Below, piece by piece: positions 10,037 to 19,220 of a stretch of DNA of 64,000 bases; position 1 is the first letter of the stretch, and each line of letters starts with the position of its first letter. Source of the stretch: an uncultured Chitinophagaceae bacterium (lineage in GTDB: Bacteria; Bacteroidota; Bacteroidia; Chitinophagales; Chitinophagaceae); the NCBI GenBank assembly GCA_903895845.1, contig CAITVK010000042.1, positions 1-64,000 of the forward strand, in the 5' to 3' direction. The position numbers and the translations under genes were made by a program. The notes under the pieces are model-generated. The model saw nothing but the letters and a program-made list of their open reading frames with translations, had not been told where the DNA came from and ran no database searches.

Positions 10037-10246
10037 GGCAAACTGTGAGGTGTGTTTCCTCGCGAAGAAAGTGGCATCGGCAAACTGTGAGGTGTGTTTC
10101 CTCGCGAGGAAAGTGGCATCGGCAAACTGTGAGGTGTGTTTCTTCGCGAGGAAAGTGGCATCGGCATACCGTGAGGTGTGTTTCCTCGCGAAGAAAGTGG
10201 CATCGGCATACTGTGAGGTGTGTTTCTTCGCGAAGAAACACACCCG
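10037..10246. repeat. Five-unit 42-bp tandem array with palindromic cores
   Basis: Five units start at 10037, 10079, 10121, 10163 and 10205, each 42 bp (twice 21) and differing at only a few positions. Every unit holds a dyad around TCGCGA; in units 2 and 5 the 16-bp core (TTTCCTCGCGAGGAAA, TTTCTTCGCGAAGAAA) is a perfect palindrome, and in unit 5 perfect symmetry extends over 10217-10244 (28 bp). At the other edge, AACACACCTC (10027-10036) pairs with GAGGTGTGTT (10047-10056). Because 42 is divisible by three, several frames run open across it; these are not genes. Between the array and 10411 nothing else is seen apart from AAAAAGCCTG / AGGCTTTTT at about 10256-10290, which can form a hairpin. 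Confidence 0.93.
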
Positions 10247-10410
10247 GTATTGGCAAAAAGCCTGTTTTGGGGCAAAAAAAGGCTTTTTGCTACTGTTTTA
10301 GGGACTAAAAGAGGGCAGTGCATCTGTCGGATTCGTTTGAATTTGGAAAAAGAAGGAGAAAAAATGACTGACACCCTAAACAATACAAAATGTACGCAAC
10401 CGAATAAAAT

Positions 10411-10510
10411 CCTACATTCGCTATTGAATTGATGCAGGTAAAGGGGTTGAAGAATATTACTTGAAATTAATCCTTTTACTGTTTATAGCGTATATTTAAG
10501 AGTTGGCTGC
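10411..10510 (+). repeat. Shared upstream element U, copy A
   Basis: This 100-bp stretch ends in AAGAGTTGGCTG (10498-10509), two bases before the ATG of the HEPN-like gene. A second copy lies in inverted orientation at 55511-55608, directly upstream of the methylase gene. Conserved blocks are ATTCGCTAT, GATGC-GGTAAAG, ATATTA and ATTTAAGAGTTRGCTG, with roughly 65-70 % identity by eye. CGCTAT near the start and ATAGCG near the end of copy A can pair. Confidence 0.7.
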
Positions 10511-10511
10511 A

Positions 10512-11126
10512 ATGAATCCGAAACACATGAACTATATGAAAATAAATGATGAAGCTCAACAACAGATTAATAGATTGTATCCCGACTTTGATACAACTTC
10601 TAAAGAATTCAGGGCATTCGAACAACTTAATCTTTTATTGATGTTTTTAATTAATGCTGCCAGTAGTTTAATTCTTTCTGAGAAATACAATAAAAATCTC
10701 CAATTGCCTAATGATGAACAGACGGCTATTTCTCATAGTCTTTTCCGAGATGCGATAATGAATTACGCAAAATGCTTTACGACAGCAGGAGCCACCAAAG
10801 TGAAAATAGATTTTAACTCTGTGATAAAAGATTTTAATGAAGAAGACAAAATAAAATTCAAATTAATTCACGATGAAATGATTGCGATTAGACACAATTA
10901 TATTGCACATAATTTAGATAACGATTACGAACGATCTATCGTTGCAACAAAGTTTGCAAATGGAAAGCTATTGATAAAACCAACTTATACTTTCAAAACC
11001 CCACTAAATAGTTTTCAAAAATTTCAAACTCAATGTGCTCTTGTCCAAAACTATTTGATTATAAAAGTTCACAAGGCATTAACTAAGCTTAGAGAAAAAC
11101 ACGATTTTATAATTGAATATACCTAA
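10512..11126 (+). CDS. HEPN-like helical protein, putative defence gene
   Basis: Not recognised at family level with certainty. The 204-residue protein is predicted mostly helical and contains IRHNYIAHN, whose Arg127-x5-His133 spacing fits the R-x(4-6)-H motif of HEPN ribonucleases, near the position expected in AbiU2-like proteins. This suggests an RNase used in abortive infection or a toxin, but a non-catalytic HEPN fold is also possible. TTG at 10503 is in frame but lies in the conserved upstream element, so ATG at 10512 is chosen. GTTGGCTGCA (10502-10511) before the gene and TGCAGCCAAC (11132-11141) after it form a perfect inverted pair. Base composition is more AT-rich than the neighbours, in keeping with transfer. 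Confidence 0.6.
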   Translation: MNPKHMNYMKINDEAQQQINRLYPDFDTTSKEFRAFEQLNLLLMFLINAASSLILSEKYNKNLQLPNDEQTAISHSLFRDAIMNYAKCFTTAGATKVKIDFNSVIKDFNEEDKIKFKLIHDEMIAIRHNYIAHNLDNDYERSIVATKFANGKLLIKPTYTFKTPLNSFQKFQTQCALVQNYLIIKVHKALTKLREKHDFIIEYT

Positions 11127-11199
11127 CTCACTGCAGCCAACATCAGTATACAAATATGGCCGGTGACCGAACAAACTTGACTTTAGCACTTTCTTTAAA

Positions 11200-11311
11200 C
11201 AGTTGTTCTCAAACTGGCTCATGAATGTCGGGTTCTGGTGCATGACTCCGTCATGGACTAGCCGTTACTAAAGGTTGACTAGGAGCAAGCTATTTATTAT
11301 TTGAGCCTAGT
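11200..11311 (+). repeat. Shared downstream element D, copy A
   Basis: Begins 74 bp after the HEPN-like gene and matches the element that begins 58 bp after the methylase gene (53118-53232, opposite strand) at roughly 75-80 % over the first 85 bases. The best-conserved blocks are CATGAATGTCGGG, CATGACTCC-GTCATGG and CGTTACTAA. CATGAC and GTCATG form a small hairpin. The rest of the 454-bp gap 11127-11580 holds the TGCAGCCAAC arm at 11132 and two more TGCAGCCA words (11384, 11428); no gene is seen. Confidence 0.75.
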
Positions 11312-11580
11312 ATGTAGAAATTGTTTGAGTTAATTGTTTAGAATGATTGATGTGTGTTTATTTGATTGGGACAAGTCAAATTTTGCAGCCATAGTCTAAC
11401 GCCTGAGACAAAAGATTTAAAGAAGTTGCAGCCAAAATTAAATCCCACAAAGAATATCAAATAATTAACTCAAATAGCTTCTTAGTATATTTTGAAGTTC
11501 TGATTGCTAATTTTTTAGTCAATTATTTCTAAACTTTCCTTAGTTTTATTCCTTTTGTAAAAAAACACTGAGAAAACAAT

Positions 11581-12171
11581 ATGTATCCCATTTCAAAAGA
11601 TATTATTGAAAGTATTGTAGGGGGCGATGAGCTTTCTTTCCGTGCTTTTTTTGATTATTACTGGGATACAATCTATTCTGTTGCTTTTGCTTTTACTAAG
11701 TCCGAGTCGTTATCGGAAGAAATTGTTCAAGAGGTATTTGTGAAAGTATGGTTGAAACGGGAACAATTAGCTTTGGTAACGGATATGGACGCATGGTTGT
11801 TTATCATTGCCCGCAACCATATATTGAATGTTTTACAAAAGAAAGTGAAAGAAGAAGCCTTTTTGAAAAATCTGGAAGGCTATTTTAGTATTATCAATGG
11901 CTCACCCGAAGATTTGTTGTTTAAAAAAGAAGCTGAAGCACTGGTAAATAGTGCAGTAACGCAGTTGCCTAAACAACAACAACTAATTTATACACTCAGC
12001 CGTATTGCAGGCCTCTCACAAGAAGAGATTGCAACAAAACTCAATATCTCAAAAAATACTGTCAAGAGCCACATGAACAAGGCATTGAATGCAATAAGAA
12101 TACATATTGAGTCTAATTCTGCCGGTATTTCTCTTATTTATGCAGTAATCACTGCTTTTCTTACAAAATAA
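11581..12171 (+). CDS. ECF RNA polymerase sigma factor, FecI/SusC-locus type
   Basis: A 196-residue sigma-70 family factor with region 2 (about 15-80: DYYWDTIYSVAFAFTKSESLSEEIVQEVFVKVW is the helix pair that contacts core and the -10 element) and region 4 (about 128-182: LPKQQQLIYTLSRIAGL then SQEEIATKLNISKNTVKSHM, the helix-turn-helix). No anti-sigma or signal domain is fused. It is followed by a FecR-like anti-sigma gene and a SusC gene, the standard Bacteroidota arrangement in which ligand binding at the outer-membrane transporter releases the sigma factor to activate the locus. Confidence 0.94.
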   Translation: MYPISKDIIESIVGGDELSFRAFFDYYWDTIYSVAFAFTKSESLSEEIVQEVFVKVWLKREQLALVTDMDAWLFIIARNHILNVLQKKVKEEAFLKNLEGYFSIINGSPEDLLFKKEAEALVNSAVTQLPKQQQLIYTLSRIAGLSQEEIATKLNISKNTVKSHMNKALNAIRIHIESNSAGISLIYAVITAFLTK

Positions 12172-12285
12172 TTATTTTTTTATACTTCGCAACTAATACC
12201 TGCTGTCATTTATACTGTCTTTAGTAAGGTGGGTAATTAATCTATTCATTTAGACGAGTATTTACTTCGCCAAAAAACAAGTAAG

Positions 12286-13443
12286 ATGTCAGACAATCGC
12301 TATTCGGAATTATTGGAGAGTTATGCCAACAACACACTCACATTGCAAGAGTTGGAGGAGTTGAAGCATTGTTGGAAGGGAAATGATGCAGAAGTGCTGA
12401 AAATAACTGTAGATAAAGCTTTTGGGAGCAATGCTTTCACTGGCTTTTCTGATGAGGCAAAAGCAGATGAAGTTTTTAAGAACGTGATGGTTTCTGCGAA
12501 ACAGGCAGAAGGATTTGTAGTGAAAAAAAAGCGGGTTTGGTTTGCCGCTGCTGCTGTAATAGCCCTTTCAATCAGTATTGGAGGGTTGTATCTGGCTATT
12601 GCCCACAAAATGTCTACAGATAACGTTGCTAGCCTACCACCCGAAAAAGACATTCTTCCGGGTAACAATAAAGCGATACTAACACTTGCCAATGGAACAA
12701 AAGTAGTATTGAGCGATTCATTGAAAGGCGTTGTTGCAAAGGAAGGTAATGTAGCATTGGTGAAGGATGGGGGGGAATTAAGTTATCTATCAACCAATAA
12801 ATCCGCAGCAAGTATCAGTTACAACACCATTAGTACACCAAGAGGGGGAATGTATGAACTTGTGTTGGCAGATGGTACAAAAGTGTGGTTGGACGCTGCT
12901 AGTTCCTTGAAGTATCCTGCCTCATTTGTGGGTAATGAACGGAAAGTGGAATTGACTGGGGAAGCATACTTTGAAGTAGCCCACAATAGAAAGATACCTT
13001 TCAGGGTTGTGGTAAACCAAATGACTGTTGAGGTTTTAGGTACACATTTCAATATCAGTGCTTACACAGATGAACCTGCGGCTAAGACAACCCTGATTGA
13101 GGGTTCGGTGAAAGTAACTGCTAACAATGCCACGGAAATTTTGACTCCAGGAAAAATGGCTAGCTACCAGAATGCAGCTTTTGCTGTCTCTGATGCCAAC
13201 GTGGAGCAAGAACTAGCTTGGAAGAATGGATATTTTATTTTTAATAAGGCGGGTATTGCAACTATTATGAGGCAACTTTCTCGTTGGTACGATGTAGATG
13301 TTACTTACGAAGGCGAATTGCCTGATAATGAATTTGTTGGCCAGATAAAGCGAGAGGAAACCTTGGTAGGTGCCCTGAAAATTCTAGAGTTGAGCGGAAT
13401 GCACTTTAGGATTGAAGGTAGGAAAGTAATTGTGTTGGAGTAA
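12286..13443 (+). CDS. FecR family anti-sigma factor
   Basis: A 385-residue single-pass membrane protein. The cytoplasmic N-terminus (1-83) would bind the sigma factor encoded just upstream; residues 84-106 form the membrane segment; the periplasmic FecR domain follows (about 180-275, with TPRGGMYELVLADGTKVWLD and ELTGEAYFEVAHN), and a C-terminal DUF4974-like domain (about 310-385) likely contacts the STN domain of the SusC protein. The gene lies 114 bp after the sigma gene and 33 bp before susC. Sequence is full length with no visible damage. Confidence 0.93.
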   Translation: MSDNRYSELLESYANNTLTLQELEELKHCWKGNDAEVLKITVDKAFGSNAFTGFSDEAKADEVFKNVMVSAKQAEGFVVKKKRVWFAAAAVIALSISIGGLYLAIAHKMSTDNVASLPPEKDILPGNNKAILTLANGTKVVLSDSLKGVVAKEGNVALVKDGGELSYLSTNKSAASISYNTISTPRGGMYELVLADGTKVWLDAASSLKYPASFVGNERKVELTGEAYFEVAHNRKIPFRVVVNQMTVEVLGTHFNISAYTDEPAAKTTLIEGSVKVTANNATEILTPGKMASYQNAAFAVSDANVEQELAWKNGYFIFNKAGIATIMRQLSRWYDVDVTYEGELPDNEFVGQIKREETLVGALKILELSGMHFRIEGRKVIVLE

Positions 13444-13476
13444 AGAATCGGGTGTTTGTTTTAAAGTAATTGACTT

Positions 13477-16400
13477 ATGAGGATTTTAATTATTGCTTTA
13501 TTGGTTGTAAGTATGCAAGTATACGCTCGCGCTTTCTCACAGAAGATTTCTATCGCTGTGAAGGATGCCCGTATAGAGCGGATATTGGAATCTGTAAAGC
13601 AACAATCTGGCTATTTGTTATTTTATGATTATGATTTGATTAAAGAAGTAAAACCTCTGACAATCAATGTTAAAGAAGTGACAGTAAAGCAAGTCATGGA
13701 TCTCATTGTAAAGGGACAATCTTTCGATTATACCATACAGAATAACACGATTGTTCTCAAGAAAAAACCTTCTTTCCTCGAAACAATTACAACAAGCCTG
13801 TTCAATGATGATATAGAAATTAAAGGACATGTCTATAGCGATGGTGGAGAGTCTCTGTCTGGTGCTTATGTATCCCTGAAATCGAATAGTAAGAAGATTG
13901 CCATCACTAATTCTAATGGCGAATTCACACTCAGCCTAACTAAGCAGGAAGCTTTGCAGGGAGTACTCATATTTTCTTATGTGGGTTACAATAAATATGA
14001 ATATAGAATAAGCGGGCATAGGAGTGTAGATGTTACATTGGCAAAAAACATTCAGGCATTGAGTGATGTAGTTGTTACCAATAGTTACAGCAAACCCAAG
14101 CGGAAAGAGGAAGTAACGGGAAGTATAGTGGTGGTTACAAATAAGGAATTACAAACCGACCGACCGATAGAAAGCTTTGATAAAATGCTGGAAGGTATGG
14201 CAGCAGGGGTACAGGTAGAAACCAATACGGAACTTGGTACACCAGTTAAAGTAAACATACGAGGGCAGAACTCACTCACCAATCTCAATGGTGCCAATAT
14301 TACTACGCTTACCACTTCTTCCCAGCCGCTCTATGTTATAGACGGCGTTCCTGTTATGGAGCAGCGAAGAAGCGATGAGCCTTTGGCTTTTATTAATAAC
14401 GAAGAGTTGCTGAATCCGCTTGCGGGTATAAATCCTGCAGATATAGAAAGTATCTCTGTGTTGAAAGATGCGGCGGCGGCCTCTATATATGGTGCCAATG
14501 CCAGCAATGGGGTTATCATTATTACAACAAAGAAGGGTAGGGCAGGTAAGACAAAGCTGGACATTGGCTATAGTAACGGATGGGCGCAAAGCATTAACGG
14601 TATCAAATGGTTGAATGGACCACAATACCATACGTTGATGAAGGAAGAACTCATTAACGATGGTAAGGCACCCGATGTGGCGGATATTTTGGCTGGCTCA
14701 AGCACAATGAACACACCTTGGTTTGAATTGGCAAACAGGTATAGTACTTATGACAATGCCGAAGTAGAAGTTTCTGGTGGTAGTGAAGCAACTCAATTTA
14801 GGTTATCTGGTTCTTTTTATAATCAACAAGCCATTCAAAAAAGAAATGATTATCAAAAGGTCTACTTCCGCGCAAGAATCGATCACAAGATAAACAATCA
14901 GTTTGCATTTGGGGTGACATTGGCACCATCAATCACGCACAAAAATGCGGTAAATGTGTATGGTATTGTTCCAATTATTCCTAATGTGCCTGTGTACAAT
15001 GCGGACAGTACCTTCTTTTCATTTGCCAATTTGGGCGTTCCTAACCCGATTGCCGTAATTGCACAAAATAAAGATTATGCAACAGGCGGTACTTTCAATG
15101 GAAATATGCACCTGGATTACACTCCTATCAAACATCTTCGTTTTACAACATTGTTGGGTATTGATGCTTTGATGAATAAACTCACATTGTTTCAAAGCCC
15201 ACAGAATGCAACAGGGGCGAGTAAAGGTGGTTTTGAACAAATATTTGACCGTACCAATTTCAGTTGGATTAGTTCTTCTCAGGCAAACTGGGCGCCTACT
15301 TTTAACAACGTTCATAAGTTGGATGTAACTGTAGGGTTTGATGCACAAAGTGAAGACACCAAGTTGCTGAACGGCTCTGGTACAGGATTCTCTTACAGTA
15401 AACTGATAGAACTAAGCACGGCCACCAACCGCAACTCTGCTTCTTCTACCAACAAATCAAATTCTTATTCTGTTCTCAGTCAGGTTCTTTACAATTATGA
15501 CAGCAAATATTTCCTAAGTCTCTCAACGCGTCTTGATGCAGCTAGTATATTTGGTACAGACGTTAATTCTACTGTTAACTCTGGATTAGGTATTGGTTGG
15601 ATGATCAATAAGGAAAGGTGGTTCAATAACTATAGTTGGTTGGATATGTTCCGACTAAGAGTCAGTTATGGAAGAACGGGGAATAGCCGTATTGGTAGTT
15701 ATGAGGCAAGGGGATTGTATTCATTTAGCGATCCTGGCTATAACAATATCGTTTCGTCTACATTAACCACTGCCCCTAACCCTTATCTTACTTGGGAGAT
15801 TGGTCTGAAACAAAACACAGGTATTGACTTTAGCTTCTTGAAACGCTTCAATGTCACTGTTGATATTTATCAAAACACCCTGAAAAACGCCATCAATCCT
15901 ATTGGTATCCCTCCCGAAAATGGGTTTACTACCATGCTTGCCAATGTTGCTGACATGAGCAACAAAGGAGTGGATGCAAGTATTTCTGCACAGATATTCA
16001 CGGGTAAGTTTCGTTGGACAAGTACCTTAAATTTGGGCAATAATAAGAATATTGTTACCAATGTCTACAACAAAGTTGCTCGCTATTCCTCAGATCCAAG
16101 CATTGCAGCGGTGTTAAAAGTTGGTGTAAGTACTTCTGCCATCTGGGGCTTTAGGTATGCCGGAGTTGATAAGACTACAGGTTATGAACAATATTATGAT
16201 AATACAGGAAAGGTTGTTTTAGCAACACAATTAGATAGAACCCCAACAAATGCCTATTCTTTGGGTGATAGATTGCCAAAGGTGCAAGGTGGCTTTATCA
16301 ATTCATTTAGTTACGAGGGTATTTCATTGACAGTAAATCTAATTTATAATATTGGTGGCTATTTGCTGATTGATTATAACAATGAAAACAATGGACGTAA

Positions 16401-16764
16401 CCTTTCCAACCGTAACCAGAGTGTAAACTTGTTGGACAGGTGGCAGAAGCCTGGTGATATTGCAACTATACCTAGGCTTGCTTCTGGCATTAATGGTACA
16501 GGAAATCCAATTGTTGCCAACTCTTCCAGATATGTGTATGACAATACCTACATCAAAGTTAGCAATGTATCCTTGGCTTATTCATTGCCTAAGCGGATTA
16601 CTAGAAACTTGGGGGGCATGTCGCTAACCGTATATGGTAATGGCACTAACTTATTTTATTGGTACAAAGAAAAGTCACCTGCTGGGCGTAATGGCATCAA
16701 GGAATATCGCTTTAGTTTTCCTGAGTCACAGACATTTACTTGGGGGGTGAAAGTGGGGATTTAA
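13477..16764 (+). CDS. SusC/RagA family TonB-linked outer-membrane transporter with STN domain
   Basis: A 1095-residue TonB-dependent transporter. After a signal peptide (1-21), an STN domain (about 25-97) receives the anti-sigma contact, then a carboxypeptidase-regulatory-like domain (about 113-195), a plug with the SusC signatures PLYVIDGVP and SVLKDAAAASIYGA, and a long beta-barrel. It would import large oligomers or complexes with the lipoprotein SusD encoded next. The STN domain together with the sigma/anti-sigma pair shows that this transporter is also the sensor of its own locus. The substrate is unknown: no glycoside hydrolase is in the cluster. A di-haem peroxidase gene downstream is unusual company. 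Confidence 0.95.
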   Translation: MRILIIALLVVSMQVYARAFSQKISIAVKDARIERILESVKQQSGYLLFYDYDLIKEVKPLTINVKEVTVKQVMDLIVKGQSFDYTIQNNTIVLKKKPSFLETITTSLFNDDIEIKGHVYSDGGESLSGAYVSLKSNSKKIAITNSNGEFTLSLTKQEALQGVLIFSYVGYNKYEYRISGHRSVDVTLAKNIQALSDVVVTNSYSKPKRKEEVTGSIVVVTNKELQTDRPIESFDKMLEGMAAGVQVETNTELGTPVKVNIRGQNSLTNLNGANITTLTTSSQPLYVIDGVPVMEQRRSDEPLAFINNEELLNPLAGINPADIESISVLKDAAAASIYGANASNGVIIITTKKGRAGKTKLDIGYSNGWAQSINGIKWLNGPQYHTLMKEELINDGKAPDVADILAGSSTMNTPWFELANRYSTYDNAEVEVSGGSEATQFRLSGSFYNQQAIQKRNDYQKVYFRARIDHKINNQFAFGVTLAPSITHKNAVNVYGIVPIIPNVPVYNADSTFFSFANLGVPNPIAVIAQNKDYATGGTFNGNMHLDYTPIKHLRFTTLLGIDALMNKLTLFQSPQNATGASKGGFEQIFDRTNFSWISSSQANWAPTFNNVHKLDVTVGFDAQSEDTKLLNGSGTGFSYSKLIELSTATNRNSASSTNKSNSYSVLSQVLYNYDSKYFLSLSTRLDAASIFGTDVNSTVNSGLGIGWMINKERWFNNYSWLDMFRLRVSYGRTGNSRIGSYEARGLYSFSDPGYNNIVSSTLTTAPNPYLTWEIGLKQNTGIDFSFLKRFNVTVDIYQNTLKNAINPIGIPPENGFTTMLANVADMSNKGVDASISAQIFTGKFRWTSTLNLGNNKNIVTNVYNKVARYSSDPSIAAVLKVGVSTSAIWGFRYAGVDKTTGYEQYYDNTGKVVLATQLDRTPTNAYSLGDRLPKVQGGFINSFSYEGISLTVNLIYNIGGYLLIDYNNENNGRNLSNRNQSVNLLDRWQKPGDIATIPRLASGINGTGNPIVANSSRYVYDNTYIKVSNVSLAYSLPKRITRNLGGMSLTVYGNGTNLFYWYKEKSPAGRNGIKEYRFSFPESQTFTWGVKVGI

Positions 16765-16789
16765 TAAGTTAACCTTAACCGGATAACTG

Positions 16790-16835
16790 TTAACCGCTCA
16801 CGGTATATCGGTTGACTGTAAACGGAAAGCGGTAA
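16790..16835 (+). promoter_or_regulatory. Inverted repeat between susC and susD
   Basis: TTAACCGCT (16790-16798) and AGCGGTAA (16828-16835) can pair, one bulge aside, in the 83-bp gap; several further AACCG/CGGTT words lie around them. There is no T-run, so it is unlikely to be a terminator; it may set the relative stability of susC and susD messages. Confidence 0.35.
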
Positions 16836-16847
16836 ATAAATAACACA

Positions 16848-18263
16848 ATGAAACAACATAAATATATTATAATCTTAATTGTATTGGTCGTTGCACTGTC
16901 GGGCACCGGTTGTAGGAAATTTTTGGAAACAAATTCTCCTAACACCGTTTCTGTTGCGGAACTCTTTACTGATTATGAAGGGGCAAGGACAGCTATTGCA
17001 GGTTGTTATGACCAGTTGAAAGCTTCTAATTATTATTTCCGTGACTTTTATGTTTATCCCGAGTTAACGGGTGGTAATATAAAGTATGCCATCACAAGTG
17101 CGCCTTCATTTACCAACACATACAACTTTGTAAACGTTTCAGCTCAGTCGTATAATGATATGTACAATTTTTATGCGCAAGCATATTCTGTCATTTATAG
17201 TGCGAACAATATTTTGGAAAATGTAGATCACGTTACCAATGGTCAGCCAGAGCAATTAAACCGAATCAAGGCGGATGCTTACACAATCAGGGCAATGGCT
17301 CATTTTGATTTGGTGCGAGTATTTGCTCAAAACTACACCTACACCAATGATGCGAACCATATAGGCATCGTTATCAAAATAAAAAATACGGATAGCATTG
17401 CCTCTAGTAATGTGATTAGTTCGGTTAAAGAAGTTTATAAACAAGTCATCAGCGATCTGGACACCGCTATTTCTTTGTATGCTGTCAGCACCAATATTTA
17501 TCCCTCAGGAAGTGTACAGACTTGGCTGAGCAGTGACGCCGCCAAAGCGTTAAAAGCCCGGGTATGTTTGTACAAAGGCGATTATTCACAAGCATATAGC
17601 CTGAGTACTGCAATTATCAACAGTGGTAAGTATCCACTTGTTTCCAATGCCAACTATGATACAAGCTGGAGCAAGAAAACCATCAGTTCCGAAAGTATTT
17701 TCGAGTTGGCATTTGGCACGGGCACAGGTGGTAGCTATGGTGATTATTTTAATACCAAAGTTCCTCAGTCATTGTATGTTCAGTTTGCAGCCACCAACGA
17801 TTTATTGAGTTTGTATGATTCGGCAGATGTTCGCGGTCATAACTTTCTCTATCAAGATACCATTGTGAAGGGAAATACTTTTTCTTTCAGCAGAAAATAT
17901 TTCGGAACAGGCGATAGTGCCAACAATATCAAGGTAATCAGATCTTCGGAGTTATATCTGATTGCGGCTGAAGCAGCCGTACAATTAGATCCTGCTAATG
18001 GATTAACTACAGCTGCAACTTACCTGAATGCCCTCCGCACCCGCGCCAATCCCAATGCAACTTATTTTACGGCAACTTCACCTCAGGCAATGCTTGATGA
18101 AATTTTCAACGAAAGACGCAGGGAGCTTTGTTACGAAGGGCATTTATTTTTTGATATAGCAAGGATGCATCGGAACTTAACAAGGAACGATTGTACTAGT
18201 AATTACAACTCTTTCACGTATCCCGATAGAAGATATGCTTGTCCAATACCTTCTTTTTATTAA
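16848..18263 (+). CDS. SusD/RagB family nutrient-binding outer-membrane lipoprotein
   Basis: A 471-residue surface lipoprotein with a lipobox ending at Cys22 (SGTGC). It has the SusD family N-terminal pattern (NSPNTVSVAELFTDYEGARTA), TPR-like helices (KADAYTIRAMAHFDLVRVFA) and the conserved C-terminal stretch FNERRRELCYEGHLFFDIAR, in which the family RRxELAxEGxRxxDL motif is recognisable. It caps the SusC barrel and delivers substrate. The gene lies 83 bp after susC and 15 bp before a second lipoprotein gene. Confidence 0.95.
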   Translation: MKQHKYIIILIVLVVALSGTGCRKFLETNSPNTVSVAELFTDYEGARTAIAGCYDQLKASNYYFRDFYVYPELTGGNIKYAITSAPSFTNTYNFVNVSAQSYNDMYNFYAQAYSVIYSANNILENVDHVTNGQPEQLNRIKADAYTIRAMAHFDLVRVFAQNYTYTNDANHIGIVIKIKNTDSIASSNVISSVKEVYKQVISDLDTAISLYAVSTNIYPSGSVQTWLSSDAAKALKARVCLYKGDYSQAYSLSTAIINSGKYPLVSNANYDTSWSKKTISSESIFELAFGTGTGGSYGDYFNTKVPQSLYVQFAATNDLLSLYDSADVRGHNFLYQDTIVKGNTFSFSRKYFGTGDSANNIKVIRSSELYLIAAEAAVQLDPANGLTTAATYLNALRTRANPNATYFTATSPQAMLDEIFNERRRELCYEGHLFFDIARMHRNLTRNDCTSNYNSFTYPDRRYACPIPSFY

Positions 18264-18278
18264 TAATGATTGAACGAT

Positions 18279-18881
18279 ATGAGTAGAAATATATTGATAA
18301 TGATGGCAGTTGTTACTTTTTTAGGATGTAAAAAAGAGTACGATGTGCAGCCCACTTATGCCTCTTTGCAGTTGGCAAATACCTGGGCGCAAAATCAACC
18401 ATATTATTCGCCACATCCGCAGATATATATTGATTCTACAGGTATCTGGAAGCCTTTCATCAGTTTTTCATTTGTCTCTGCTTCCGATCCTTCGGTTATT
18501 GGTTTCACCAATCCTTATGTTCCAGGCAAGGGCACAGATGCCTTGTACATGAATGCCATGTATGCCAATGCCTACTATACAAGCAGGTACAATGTAAATA
18601 TCAGTGCCGATTCTGGTACTTACAATACCATTATACCCCAATGTTTTAAGTTCATTCCAAAGAGTGCTGACTCTACCACAACGGGTACAGTAGTGGTTTT
18701 GCCGCAGGTGATTACATTAACAAGAAAAGATAGGACGAAGTATCAGGTCAGCATTGCGCCGAGCACGCAACCGGGTACTTATAATACAAAGACGGGTGTT
18801 TTTGAAATAGAAGTTTTGTTTGATGAAAGCAATTTTGGTGGGCCTAAGGAAGTAAGAAGGAAGTATAAGTTTACTTCCTAA
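18279..18881 (+). CDS. Lipoprotein of the SusCD locus (DUF4843-like)
   Basis: A 200-residue lipoprotein; starting at ATG 18279 the lipobox TFLGC places the lipidated Cys at residue 17. A TTG start at 18270 is possible but adds nothing. The body is beta-rich, and the C-terminal part (NTKTGVFEIEVLFDESN) resembles DUF4843 or DUF1735-type accessory lipoproteins that sit next to SusD in many loci. It probably helps bind the transported ligand at the cell surface; this role is inferred from position. The gene starts 15 bp after susD and is surely cotranscribed. Confidence 0.7.
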   Translation: MSRNILIMMAVVTFLGCKKEYDVQPTYASLQLANTWAQNQPYYSPHPQIYIDSTGIWKPFISFSFVSASDPSVIGFTNPYVPGKGTDALYMNAMYANAYYTSRYNVNISADSGTYNTIIPQCFKFIPKSADSTTTGTVVVLPQVITLTRKDRTKYQVSIAPSTQPGTYNTKTGVFEIEVLFDESNFGGPKEVRRKYKFTS

Positions 18882-18942
18882 CAAACAGAAGTGGTGTTTT
18901 TGATTTAAAAAGTTCTTTTACTGGTGTATCTAGTAATATAAT

Positions 18943-19194
18943 CGATAGGTTTTGCGACGAAACCGATAGGTTATGCGATATAACCAATAGGTTTTGCGAC
19001 AGAACCGATAGGTTTTACGACGGAACCGATAGGTTTTGCGACAGAACTGATAGGTTTTGCGACAGAACTGATAGGTTTTGCGATAGAACCGATAGGTTTT
19101 ACGACGGAACCGATAGGTTTTACGACAGAACCGATAGGTTTTGCGACGGAACCGATAGGTTTTACGACAGAACCGATAGGTTTTGCGACTTGAA
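18943..19194. repeat. Twelve-unit 21-bp tandem array
   Basis: Twelve consecutive 21-bp units start at 18943; the typical unit reads CGATAGGTTTTGCGACAG followed by AAC. Units differ at a few places (TGCGAC or TACGAC, AGA or CGG), and the last is decayed over its final five bases. It ends 26 bp before the peroxidase gene, so it lies in that gene's leader or promoter. The minus strand is stop-free through the array, an effect of the period being a multiple of three. Confidence 0.95.
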
Positions 19195-19220
19195 TTAAAT
19201 AAAAAAAAGAATAATTAAAG

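Noticed and set aside
10037-10246. CRISPR array
   Set aside because: Units are contiguous with no unique spacers; the other arrays are the same. No cas gene is present.
9939-10383. Several open frames across the 42-bp array on both strands
   Set aside because: The period is a multiple of three and the unit lacks stops in these frames, so open frames appear as an effect of repetition. They have no start context and overlap one another.
16765-16847. Terminator between susC and susD
   Set aside because: The inverted repeat has no T-run, and susC and susD are expected to be cotranscribed.
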